A stretch of DNA of 64,000 nucleotides from Emergomyces orientalis. Lineage: Eukaryota > Ascomycota > Eurotiomycetes > Onygenales > Ajellomycetaceae. Every line of letters begins with the position of its first letter. The stretch's first letter is position 1. The stretch spans positions 310,001 through 374,000 of the forward strand of contig MOWL01000088.1 of assembly GCA_002110485.1 (NCBI GenBank), given 5' to 3'. Shown in pieces: positions 11,878 to 22,156 of the stretch. The notes below the pieces were generated by a model that searched no databases, was not told where the DNA came from, and worked only from the letters and a program-made list of their open reading frames with translations. The position numbers were made by a program, and so were the translations under genes.

Positions 11878-13421
11878 CTTGTCAACCTGTCACAAGAATT
11901 CCCGGGCTATAAACGAGCAATCAAGAAAGGTGCGGAATGTGGACACCCATGCTCATCAATGTAATTCAATATTTGCAGTCGTTGATATTCAAGATGCAAA
12001 CATCGCCAAAAAGACAAAAGGTTGACGCGATGTTAATTATCAACGCGTTCTTGGTCTAGCGGCTGTTAAGGTAACACGTGATAAATAGATTTTTGGGCAT
12101 GTGACCTACCCGCCCATTCCTTGCCGCGATAAGCGCAACATCATTGAGACTGGCGGCAGTTGATGCTTTGAATCGAGTGCAAACCACCAGCCATCAATAA
12201 ACTTACCTTAGATTCCTAATTCAAGGCATTTAACTATGCAGTATTATTCGATAATGTGTGTATGGCGCACGTTATGGTTGTAGGTGGCTGCTGCTGCGTA
12301 TGGGGTACATTCATATGATCAAAAGCAGGTTTTGACTGGAAAATGCGCTAACTTATTAGAAAGTGGATCTGGCTGGCGCGGTTCCTGGCGGGACCAAACT
12401 CAATTCTACTCCATCAAAAGGTCCCTAATGATTATCACACGGCAGAAGAGGTGTAGAGAGCAGTGCAGAGAATCTCGCTTTTCGTTCTAAATATAAGCCC
12501 ATGTAAAATGATTATATTGAGAAATCGGAGTGATATTCCCACGGAGATATAACTATTTTTAGTGCTGAGTTAATCCGAATTTCCCTCCGACTCGCTGAAA
12601 TTTTAATAGCGAAAACTAAACTTAGGCATATCTTCACGCAGGTCAGCAGATGAGAAGAGCCTCTAATTTTGATGTGGGTCGCAGAAGGCGTAAGCCTCCT
12701 TTTTGGCTGGGCAAACAGATTTTGGGTGATGTATCTAAGGAGCATTATTGTTATTATTTATTATTTGCATCGAGAATCATACCGGATTTTCGGAGCTCGA
12801 GCTGCGATAACCTTCTTGGCTGCATCACCAAGAAAAAACGTGAGGAACAAAAGAGCAACTAATCATACATAAACAACAGGGGAGCTGGTCCTTCTGCTGG
12901 CCGACCAACGCTAGAGGTAAGCTGTTTTTGCCTGGCCAGAACTCCCTTGAATATGCTGTGTGCTCTTCAGGGGCCAACCTCGCCCACTAGAAACGCGGAT
13001 CCTGTAGCTCCTTTAGCGTGAAATTTCCCCGCTTCAAGGGACATGGCAGTAGGAGAACATCCATATTACTCTCCTCGCCTGCCCACAATATCTGTGGCAC
13101 ACACACGTCCATGTCTTTTTAACAATGGCACCACAATGGCTTTGACAACTACCCTCACGGCTCTACGCGTCAATTGATATCACCCACCAGTGAATGGGCA
13201 CGGCTGACAAGGTAGTTCAATTCAGAGTACTTCTACTTCCCTCCTCCGCCACGCCCCCCTTTTCCATCGCGCTCTCGATCAGTGGTATGTGATCCATGCC
13301 AATAGAGGATGATAGCTGGCGACTGTCTAACATATCCTCGAACCAGCTTCTATGATTCACCCATCCCAACCCCCTGGCGCATAACAGATATATATACCAA
13401 ACCATACCCCCCTCTTCCAGG
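11878..13421. other. Intergenic spacer upstream of POL31 and the small membrane-protein gene
   Basis: A divergent spacer holding the POL31 promoter on its left. No complete gene could be built. At 12886-13021 two short open stretches flank a good 54-bp GT-AG intron (12917-12970), but no upstream exon fits in frame; see findings. Confidence 0.5.
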
Positions 13422-13760
13422 ATGAGGGTTCGCCCATCCACCCATGGTGGCGGATCAGTCCCAAACCTTTCCCTCGTGACCATCTATCTCCTCCTCGCCA
13501 TCATCACCCTCGCCATAGCTATACCGATCGAACAACAATCAGACTCAGTCAGCACCATTCAATTTCCAAAAGCCCGCGAACAACGAAGTCTACCAGGCTC
13601 GCTTGCGACAGCTCCGAAAGGGGCCGTTGGCGAACCCCCTTCACCCGCATCTGGATCAACAGGGCATAATACGGAGCCAACGAAGAAACCCGTATATTTC
13701 ACCTTGCTGGCGATTGCCGTGTTTGTGTGTATCATTATTGTGCTGTTTGAGAGATTGTGA
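13422..13760 (+). CDS. Small predicted membrane protein, unknown function
   Basis: A single-exon ORF of 112 aa starting at an ATG just downstream of a TATATATACC run (about 13389-13399). It has two clear hydrophobic spans: near the N-terminus VTIYLLLAIITLAIAIPI and at the C-terminus VYFTLLAIAVFVCIIIVLF, ending in a short ERL tail. Between them is a hydrophilic, Pro/Ser/Gly-rich linker. The first span could be a signal anchor or cleaved signal peptide. I do not recognise the family. The two-span layout and upstream TATA-like run favour a real gene, but short ORFs like this can arise by chance. Confidence 0.5.
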   Translation: MRVRPSTHGGGSVPNLSLVTIYLLLAIITLAIAIPIEQQSDSVSTIQFPKAREQRSLPGSLATAPKGAVGEPPSPASGSTGHNTEPTKKPVYFTLLAIAVFVCIIIVLFERL

Positions 13761-14741
13761 TGGCCTCGTCCTGTTTCTTTGTATAATAGCTGCTTCAACT
13801 CCTTGCTTTTTTATTTTTTCTTTCTCTCTGGTTTTTGTTTTATTTTATGCATTAACATGGGCGGATCGGTTATTATGGCGTCAACGGGCGAAGGAGTCTT
13901 TGAGCAATGGTATAGGTAGTATATATTCATATTCTTACACCTTGGTCATATGTGGGTATTTGCTGCATGGCTAGCGCTTGCAATGGAGATGGTTTATAAC
14001 ATTGAAACGCCCTGGGCTTCTCGTTAACGAGCTCGCAGTTCCGTGGTGGTAGGATGTCGAGGCGAAACAAAGCAATTGTTTTGCCGCAGCCCCAAGTATC
14101 TACACGCCTGTGGCGAAACTGAGAAAGATAAGTGTCAAACGGAAATCATGTTCAATACGACTGGAAGACAGGGCAGGTTTTCAAACGCTTTTGCTGAAAC
14201 AGATTTAGTAAAAAATCTATTTCGTGAATGGAATTTTAGTTCCCTGGTCTTTGATTTCCACCTCTGAATGAAACTGGCAACACATCCGTGTCAGAAACTG
14301 TGGTTTCAGGTAAACAATGAATAGAACATATCCCCCTCGGCTTTAACCAATCTTTTAAGCCAGTGGTAGTTAGTTCCAGAGTTAGCGTTTAAGCTAAAAC
14401 TAGTTAAAACAACGGTATCGACAACAACGAATGCAAATGAATACGCGCAACTTCCAACATCAAAACACTTTTATAACCAATTTAATATCCTATACCATAC
14501 ACACAATGTAATAAAGAATGTGGTTGGCGATATTTCCAAATTTAAGAAGAAAAAAGGAGCAGAGTAATTTCTTTCACCCATCAAAGGATAAATACTTTGC
14601 TATTCCTCGTCCTCGACTTAACCCTACATAGCTGCTGAAGGAACAGAGAGCACAACAACGGCAGTCAGCTGCAGAAAATACCCGTCGGGGTATACTCTAT
14701 CAAAAAAGACGACAAATATTTATTGATCGCACTGAACTGGC
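13761..14741. other. Intergenic spacer
   Basis: No supported gene. The right part, AT-rich with GGATAAATACTTTGC near 14586, is the promoter side of the phospholipase-D-like gene. Confidence 0.5.
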
Positions 14742-16199
14742 ATGGCCAACTTGCCATACTCTATCGAAAAATGGCGTCAGCATGTCTCAACCGATCCGCT
14801 GGAGGGCCACGATATACCCTCCCTGAAAGACTCAGCAACTGCAGCTTCAATGGAGCCATCCTTCTGTACGGGGACAGGATCAAATATCCTGGAAAACTAC
14901 ATTTGTCCAGACATCGAGACTGCAGACCGGGAGGTCGTCTTCGTCACTTGCTTTTGGGCAACCAATTCTAAATCTAGACAGCGTCTACGCGATGCCCTCC
15001 GAACACTATCCCAAAAAGTCATGAAGAAACGAGAAGCTTCGCCAAATACTACGATTGAAAATATCAAAGTCTACATTTGCATTTCATCAGTCTCTCTACT
15101 ACAGAAGCTATTCCATACAGAATCCAAGGACGGATACGTTTACGACCCGATAGAATGGAATGAGAAGCTCAGACTTCCGACACACAATGAAATCCCCGGG
15201 CTGGATCTGACCGTTAAATCCATCTTCATCTGGCCGTTCTCCGTCATGCATCCGAAATTCGTCATCATCGATCGGAAATTCGTCTGGGTGCCCAGCTGCA
15301 ATGTCAGCTGGGAGTCATGGTATGAAGGCGCCTTTCGGCTGAAAGGTAGCATTGTTGAGAAATTCTATAAATTTTGGGCAGAGTTTTGGAACCCTGAGGT
15401 TCTACATGGAGCCGGAGACATAACATTTCCGGCCATGGCAGATGTATATCTGCCACTGTTCAACAACAACAACAACGACCCAACATATAACCCCCCCAGC
15501 CGACTCGTAAAATCGTTCCCCGGCATCCCCGCAAACCAGGAAATCCAGACGCTTTTCTTACCATCATCGCACCATCAAAACCCGCGTTTCCGCCTAGGTA
15601 TTTTCCGGTTGCCAAAAACAGAACCGCGCACGCCGCTGAACGCATTTACCAAGTTCTTGTTTGCTAATGCCAAAAGCGACATATACATCATCACACCAAA
15701 TATTACCGCGAAGCCTGTGATCCAAGGGCTGGTGAAGGCGCTGCAACGGGGCGTCAACGTCACCATAGTTACTAACACTAACCTGATGGTGATGGAACAG
15801 CTCGCCACGGCAGGGACGACCACAGCCCTTTGCATAAAATCTCTGAGGGGGATACATGTACGCGTGTTACATGAATGGGAGAAAACATCAGAAACAGAAG
15901 CAGGCGCTGTTGCGAAGAAACCGGGAAAATTGACAATTAGGAATTGGAAGGTCGCGAAGCCAGATCGAGATATTCGCGGGGAAAGTGCGTTCGCAAAATC
16001 GCATTTGAAACTGACGATTGTCGATCAGAAAGTGATTCTTTTTGGCAGTGGGAATATGGATCGTGCCAGTTGGTACACGAGCCAGGAGGTTGGTGTTGCG
16101 CTATACTCTGCCGAAGTGGCGAAGAAGGTCCTAGACGGGGAACTCCTAGAAGATATCGGGAAGTATACTAGAAATTTTTACGAGTCACACGAAACTTGA
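14742..16199 (+). CDS. Phospholipase D-like domain protein
   Basis: An intronless gene of 485 aa with two HKD half-sites of the PLD superfamily. The first is MHPKFVIIDRKFVW, with His170, Lys172 and Asp177, followed by SCNVSWESWYEGAF. The second is HLKLTIVDQKVILFGSGNMD, with His421, Lys423 and Asp428, followed by RASWYTSQEVGVALY. Both sites are intact, so a phosphodiesterase or phosphatidyl-transfer activity is likely; the substrate cannot be told from sequence. Related proteins include cardiolipin-synthase-like and fungal secondary PLD-like proteins. There is no signal peptide and no PX/PH domain, which separates it from Spo14-type PLD. A second in-frame ATG lies at residue 37, but the first gives the full N-terminal family region. 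Confidence 0.88.
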   Translation: MANLPYSIEKWRQHVSTDPLEGHDIPSLKDSATAASMEPSFCTGTGSNILENYICPDIETADREVVFVTCFWATNSKSRQRLRDALRTLSQKVMKKREASPNTTIENIKVYICISSVSLLQKLFHTESKDGYVYDPIEWNEKLRLPTHNEIPGLDLTVKSIFIWPFSVMHPKFVIIDRKFVWVPSCNVSWESWYEGAFRLKGSIVEKFYKFWAEFWNPEVLHGAGDITFPAMADVYLPLFNNNNNDPTYNPPSRLVKSFPGIPANQEIQTLFLPSSHHQNPRFRLGIFRLPKTEPRTPLNAFTKFLFANAKSDIYIITPNITAKPVIQGLVKALQRGVNVTIVTNTNLMVMEQLATAGTTTALCIKSLRGIHVRVLHEWEKTSETEAGAVAKKPGKLTIRNWKVAKPDRDIRGESAFAKSHLKLTIVDQKVILFGSGNMDRASWYTSQEVGVALYSAEVAKKVLDGELLEDIGKYTRNFYESHET

Positions 16200-17674
16200 A
16201 ATGAAAGTAATAGTCGGTTGGCTAAAGTTTAGCGCCCTTGTGTGATTTTCACCGTGTGATTCCATAGAGTTTTGACTACGGGAAATTGGATAGGTTGATA
16301 TTTTGACAATATAGAATCGGCGTTGATGTTTCTTGTTGTTCTCCCATTTCATATTTGCAGCATTTTATGATTTTAGACCAGCCCCGGCGTGGATGGGAGC
16401 AGTTTTTCAGCAGCATCCAAACTGGACTTAGGATTTCCCAAAATCAAAACGGTGATGGAAATTTTCGTGATGAAAAAGAGGAAACGCCTGGGCAAAAGCC
16501 CTGGAGCCTGTGTGTTATCCGCAGCTATGTTGTTACATGGAATAAGGGGTGTATAGGTGAAGAATAGAATAACAGGAGCAAGTAGAAGGCGATAGGAAAG
16601 TGTTAAAGGAGATGATAACCATATAGGTTATGTAAATTCGATGAGGCCGAATTCAAATTGCAAAACACGGAGTAGTATCGTTTGTTGGCTTGTGAAGCTA
16701 TTCTCCACTTCTTCAGTGTCCAGGATCATTCTGCCCATCGGTTGCCCAACCTATCAGGACGGCGCCAATATTGATCTTGACGAAACAGAGCTAGTAGCTG
16801 TCTGTTTCTCGGCGGGGTCTACCAGTGTTCGTCTTAAACTGTTGTCTCTCAATTCGGCGGCAGCGATATTCCATGGATAGCTGGCCGAGGGCCGTAGTCA
16901 GGTGATTTCCGCTGCCCTATCCATTTATTTCGTCACCCCGCGTCCTCATGAGCTAATTAAAACACCCAAATCCATTGTATCTTAAACATCTCTTTCTTTC
17001 TATTTGAACTACCTGGTAGTTGAGACCCAATCTATAATTCCTGCGAATCTCTTTCCGTACATGAGTTTCTTCAAGATGCTTCTTGCAGCCTCTTTGTTTT
17101 CCTGTTTTTCTTTGTTCCTGCTTGTATAAATGGGTTGTGATTCCATGGAGTCAAATGCTTGCTACGAGTTTGAGCTAGTTGGCCCTAGCCTCGGCGCAAA
17201 TTCACTTTAAATTCCCTAAAACTGAACCGCGGTCCAAAACTCCTCGATATTGTGGGGAAGGACTGCTCTTGGGAGGAGGAGAAGCTGGAAAACTTGTGCA
17301 AGGGACAGATAGAGCAAGCATATAAAAGACGAGAAGGAATATTCAACTACTTCTACATTGGATTTGTCCTTCTGATCGGCCAATATACCTCCATATCTCG
17401 GCATCGGGAATAAAGCAATACGGGTACCTACACCTCTCCCTTTAAAGGTCCGGTTCCGAGCGTTTTTCATCTTTGTATTCCTGTTGATATTTCCCCGTTA
17501 ATGAAACTACTTGCTCCGGCTTTCCTGGGTTATTCTATTTTTAATTTTTAGTTACTTTCCTTCATATATAACTGCCAAACTGCCATACAGTCTCAATACA
17601 TATAGATACCAGGTCCTCCTTCCGAAAGCCCTTCCAACCCTCCACTTACTTTCCTCCTCTTAAGCCTATTCACC
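16200..17674. other. Intergenic spacer between PLD-like and NMO genes
   Basis: Contains the 3' flank of the PLD-like gene and the promoter and leader of the monooxygenase gene. CT-rich stretches precede the NMO start, as in many fungal leaders. A near-copy of the TACGGAGTA motif (CACGGAGTA) is at 16665-16673. No gene seen. Confidence 0.5.
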
Positions 17675-18715
17675 ATGTCCCAAATAAACACCCCCCTCAC
17701 CAGCCTCCTAGGCATCCAACACCCAATCCTCCTCGCTGGCATGGCCCGAACCTCTGGCGGCCCGCTCGCCGCCGCCGTCTCCAACGCAGGTGGCCTGGGC
17801 ACCGTCGGCGGTCTCGGTTACTCCCCCGCCCAACTCGACGAGATGCTCACGGAGTTAAAATCATACCTGAAAAGCCCCGACCTGCCCTTCGGCGTTGACC
17901 TCGCCTTGCCTAAAGTCGGTGAGGGCGCCCGCAAGACAAACCATGACTACACGCACGGCAAACTGGATGAGCTGATTGAGGTTACTATCAAGCATGGTGC
18001 GAAATTGTTTGTCTCTGCTGTTGGTGTGCCCCCCGCGCACACTATTAAGAGATTACATGAGGCAGGGATCTTGGTTATGAATATGGTTGGCGCGCCCAAG
18101 CATGCGGAGAAGGCACTTCGGGCGGGGGTGGATATCGTTTGCGCGCAGGGTGGTGAGGGAGGTGGGCATACTGGTGACGTGCCCTTCTCTGTCCTGATCC
18201 CCGCCGTCGCGGACGTGGCGCGCAAGTATAAGAGCCCGCTGACAGGCCAACCTGCGCTGGTTGTTGCTGCGGGCGGTGTCAATGATGGACGCAGTCTTGC
18301 TGCGTCACTGATGCTGGGTGCTTCGGGGGTGTGGGTTGGTACGCGCTTTGTGGCGGCAGAAGAGAGCGGGGCGAGCCAGATGCATAAGGAGGCGGTAGTG
18401 AACGCAGGATTTGGCGATACAGTTACCACGCTTGTTGTCTCTGGGCGGCCGCTGCGGGTGCTGCCGAATGACTATATCAAAGCGTGGCATGCCAAGCCCG
18501 AGGAAATTAAGAAGTTGACGGATGCTGGAATGGTGCCAATTATGAAAGATTTTGACGATGGGAAGGATGTTGATATTCCGTTTTTGATGGGACATGTTGC
18601 GGCTGCTGTGAAAGATATTAAGCCTGCGGGGCAGATTGTGGATGAGATGGTCAAGGAGGCAGTGCATATGTTGAAGGTTGGGAATGGATATTTGGGGGCG
18701 GGGAGCAAGTTGTGA
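17675..18715 (+). CDS. Nitronate monooxygenase (2-nitropropane dioxygenase family)
   Basis: An FMN-dependent enzyme that oxidises alkyl nitronates to carbonyl compounds and nitrite, a detoxification role against nitro compounds such as 3-nitropropionate. Intronless, 346 aa. The TIM-barrel FMN motifs are clear: LLGIQHPILLAGMAR at 11-25, SNAGGLGTVGG at 36-46, CAQGGEGGGHTGD around 156-168 with the family His at about 165, then AAGGVNDGRSLAASLMLGA and GVWVGTRFVAAEES. It ends GYLGAGSKL without a targeting signal, so it is probably cytosolic. The ATG at 17675 lies in a TTCACCATG context and is the first in frame. The family is well recognised; the physiological substrate is not shown. Confidence 0.93.
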   Translation: MSQINTPLTSLLGIQHPILLAGMARTSGGPLAAAVSNAGGLGTVGGLGYSPAQLDEMLTELKSYLKSPDLPFGVDLALPKVGEGARKTNHDYTHGKLDELIEVTIKHGAKLFVSAVGVPPAHTIKRLHEAGILVMNMVGAPKHAEKALRAGVDIVCAQGGEGGGHTGDVPFSVLIPAVADVARKYKSPLTGQPALVVAAGGVNDGRSLAASLMLGASGVWVGTRFVAAEESGASQMHKEAVVNAGFGDTVTTLVVSGRPLRVLPNDYIKAWHAKPEEIKKLTDAGMVPIMKDFDDGKDVDIPFLMGHVAAAVKDIKPAGQIVDEMVKEAVHMLKVGNGYLGAGSKL

Positions 18716-19486
18716 TTCCAATCAGGTTGATTTAGGATTAGGTGTGCGTTTGGTGTGGGTTCGGCTGTGTATATAATCTTTTCTTTTCTTTTTATTGTTA
18801 CTCTTTTTTGTGCTGGAATTGTGAGATATTCATATACGTAATTATGATGGAAAGAGATTTATTTGTTCATTAGTTTTTCAATGGAGATGTGGTTGATGTA
18901 ACTGTTGGAATTTTTACATCTCAGCCGCGAGACTGTTAGTTAGGTTGCCTACTTTGACAGGACTGTAGGGTAATATTTGAGCTAGACCCATAACAGATAC
19001 CATTCATCGACACGTTTTGAATTTCTATAACAACCCTGCCCACATTTTGGTCCGTTTGTCAAAAGATTTCACTGGCATGGGCAGCGGCGATTTGTCATCT
19101 ATGCTGAGTATCTGATATGATTATAAGATACGAGAACGGCTTGGAACAAACAAATATGAGGATTCAGAATAGGAACAAACAACCAACAAGATGTAGCTCT
19201 AACAGGGAACGGAAACAAAAGCAAAGGAGGAGGAGGGTCGTGGAGGTGGTGAAGCGGCGCGAAAACAGAAAAATTGCCCGCGTATCACCAAGGAACTACC
19301 GAAAAGTTATCCAACTGATCAATTGCCATTTCAACGCATGGCTGGAAATAAGAAACCTTTGCTTGAACAGCAACAATGTGGTAAGATAGATAGATAGATA
19401 GATATCCTTTCTCCCAGCTTTCCTTGTTATATTTGTGTTTTCTCTTTTTCATCTTTTTTTTTTTTTGATTTTTGATTTGTCATCTT
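18716..19486. other. Intergenic spacer between convergent NMO and taxilin genes
   Basis: Both neighbours end here. It contains a GATA tetranucleotide repeat and T-rich runs near 19441-19470. No gene supported. Confidence 0.5.
19385..19404. repeat. (GATA)5 microsatellite
   Basis: Five uninterrupted GATA units, in the spacer downstream of the taxilin stop codon. Confidence 0.9.
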
Positions 19487-21303
19487 TTAATGCCTGTATC
19501 CATTTACAACACCACGATGGCCATTGGATTTTGTCTCGGCTAGCGCAGGTGGTGGCGGCGGTCCAAACACTGGTTTCCCGTCAGGAGCTCGGTTTCCCGT
19601 TAGTGGATGCTGATGCTCCCCATGGTGGTGATGGTGATGGTGGTGACGATGATCCTCATATTCCCCCTCGTCACTTAAATCTTCATCATCTTCATCATCC
19701 TCATATTCGTCGTCGTATTCGCTTTCTGTCCCTTCGTCGTCCACCGCATCAAGCTCGCCAGCAAGGGCTTGACCTCTGCCTTGTTCTTGCATCCGTCGGC
19801 AAAGAGCCTCGAGGTTGTTACTCTTTTTGCGCCACTTTTCAAGTTCGTCGTTGTTTCGAGTTCGTTCTTCCGCCATCTCTAAAATATTACGGTTCGTCTG
19901 CTCATGTTTCCGAGTCAGCGTCATATTTTCCTTTTCGAGTCGTTTGGTCTTCTTTGCCATTTCCTCCATTTCTTTACGGAAGGTTAAAAACAGCTCATTG
20001 CTATTATTCAGCGTATCTTCAACCTATTTGGTTTGTTATTAAATGTCACACAAGTAAGCTGTATAGGACAATTGTGGGGCAAGCTCACTTGTTTGAATTT
20101 TTCGACGTAAATGTTGAGTTGGCTTCGAAGTTCAGCTTCAGTTTGCGAAAACGTCGAGACCTGGCTGCTCAAGGCGCGACATCTGTGCGCCTCGCTCTCT
20201 GCCCCGCGTCGTTGCTCTTCGTATTTGGCAGTTAGGATTTGGATTTCCGCATCTTTGCTACGGAGTAACGCCTTGTAATGCTGTTCCCGCGCTTCGAATT
20301 TTTCGCCAATCGTTTTGATTTTCGCGCGAAGGCTAAAAAATACCCGTTAGAAATGTGCACGCATTCAAAAATTCGCTGGTGGCTGTAGCTAGACTTACGC
20401 GTCGTCCAAATCGATATCTGCTTTTTCTCCACGAGCATCACCCCGTGCCGTAACGAAGTCCTGAATGTCAAAAAGTAGCGAGTCAAGTCGTGCATTCACG
20501 ATCCCACGAGCTTTCTGCTCTGTCTCTTCAAGCCTTTTATTTTCATCCTATAACCGTGATCCATTCCATCAGACATGTTCCTAATTCCCGAAATGGGTAG
20601 GTTCCCAACGCACCTTGACTTTTTTATTCTCCTTCGTCAGCTCCCGACACAGCTTTTCAAGCTTGTCTTTCATAGTAGCAGTCTTGTTTAGCTCAGACTT
20701 CCCCTTATCTTGGTCCTTCTGTAGCTGATCAGCTCTTTTCCTACTCTTCGCATAATCTCGATCTAGCTTCTTCATGTCGGCAAGCAGCTCGGTGTACTTT
20801 TTGTGGACGGTCTCAAGGCGAGTCATGGGCGATTCTATATTATTCAAGAGCTGATTCAGGTCACGAGTAGCTTTTTTGACTTCTCGTTCTATTCAGATAT
20901 GTAAGCTACGACCCATATACTTCTAAGCATGCAGTGGTCCCATTAAAGTGGGTCGCAAAGCCCAGCCAAAAAAAATAAGATCATGGTATAGCACAATCCT
21001 TTAGAGTAACATACCGATTTCAGCCTCTTGGTCCTTTTCCCCCGCCGCATCTTGCTCGAGTTGGGATATTTTGGCTGCCAAGAGTTTCGACGTTTCGCTA
21101 GGATCCGCGGGCTTCTTCCCCTTCGCTTTTTTTGCCATGGTGGTTGGGGCCATTGCTGGGTGGGGGGATCCCGAATGAGTTGACGAAACTGGGCTATCGG
21201 GGTGCCTATTTACAAAGTTCGTATGGTTTGTATGCGAGGAAATGGAGGGTGATGCGCTAGAGTTGTTGTAACCTGGATGAGCATGCGAAGCAGCAGCTGC
21301 CAT
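19487..21303 (-). CDS. Taxilin family coiled-coil protein
   Basis: Five exons, 21303-21015, 20888-20614, 20547-20399, 20332-20089 and 20023-19487, give 497 aa with matching phases. The first true ATG is at 21303 (MAAAASHAHPGYNN); the frame extends upstream only to a TTG. Residues from about 80 to 380 are an almost continuous coiled coil typical of taxilins (myosin-like coiled coil), including ESPMTRLETVHKKYTEL, KLEKLCRELTKENKKVKDEN and YVEKFKQVEDTLNNSNELF. Animal taxilins bind syntaxins and the nascent polypeptide-associated complex, suggesting a link to vesicle traffic. The C-terminus is unusual: an acidic Asp/Glu run, then a His-rich tract with eight consecutive His, then Pro-rich sequence. 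It is divergent from CYM1. Confidence 0.9.
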
Positions 21304-22156
21304 AGCTAGACCACCACCCAAACAACCAATGACGCCCTCGCAGTTTCAAGGGTATTCGCCCGTAGAACTGCTTCTCGACCTCTAGCCAAATACAGGTCGA
21401 CGGGTGGAAAATATCCCAGGTCTCGTGCTCGGAATCCAAGTCAGACACTGTGAATTTTTCAATGCCAACACGAGGTGGTATATGGGAGACGAAGGCGCGA
21501 AAACGGAGACGTATAGATGGCGAGGAGAGCAAGCCGTAGCACCGGTATATGAGAGAAAAAGGCCTCGATATCTAGTTCCGAGATTCCCGGGCGTAAAGAC
21601 AAGGACGGCGAGTAGGCTGGTGCAGGCCGTTTGGAGGTTTCGGTGGGACAGAGTCAAACATTCGAGTTCTGGCTCAAGAGATGTAGAGGGGAGAAGCCAC
21701 ACATTGCAAAAATCGCGCTAAGCCTGTCTGGGCCATATCTGTGGCTGATCGGGACAACGCCTCAAATAGTTCTGATCTTCTTCCCAGGATATCAGAGCCT
21801 TCAACCTTATTATATTCAACTCAGCTCTAACACACTTGTTTGGGGGCATCTGCTCTTGTGTTATTTCATTGGTATTAAGGTTTGTTCGTCATTCCACAGG
21901 GAAATAGAATTACTTTGTGTGGGCCCCCCCAAGAGTTTTCCTCCCAGCTGTGGGAAATTGCTCACAGCTTGACCCAGAAACAGATTCGTCCGAACGATTG
22001 CTTTGGCGGACGGCATTATTCTCGTTGATCTGTTATCCTATTGCCTTTATACGCTCACTTAATGGATTAGTTATAGGTGGACTCTAGGAATTACAACCCC
22101 CCTGGTATACGACTTCGAAGACAGCTTTTTTCGCAGCCCAGCCACCCGCTGTCAAG
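21304..22156. promoter_or_regulatory. Divergent promoter region of taxilin and CYM1 genes
   Basis: Two outward-facing start codons are 853 bp apart. The left half is unusually GC-rich and open in several frames, but no frame has a family signature. No named site recognised. Confidence 0.5.

Noticed and set aside
14742..18715. PLD-like and nitronate monooxygenase genes as a secondary-metabolite cluster
   Set aside because: No backbone enzyme, transporter or regulator nearby, and a 1.5-kb spacer separates them.
17947..18721. Antisense frames of 138-160 codons over the monooxygenase gene
   Set aside because: Caused by codon bias of the GC-rich sense gene; no independent features.
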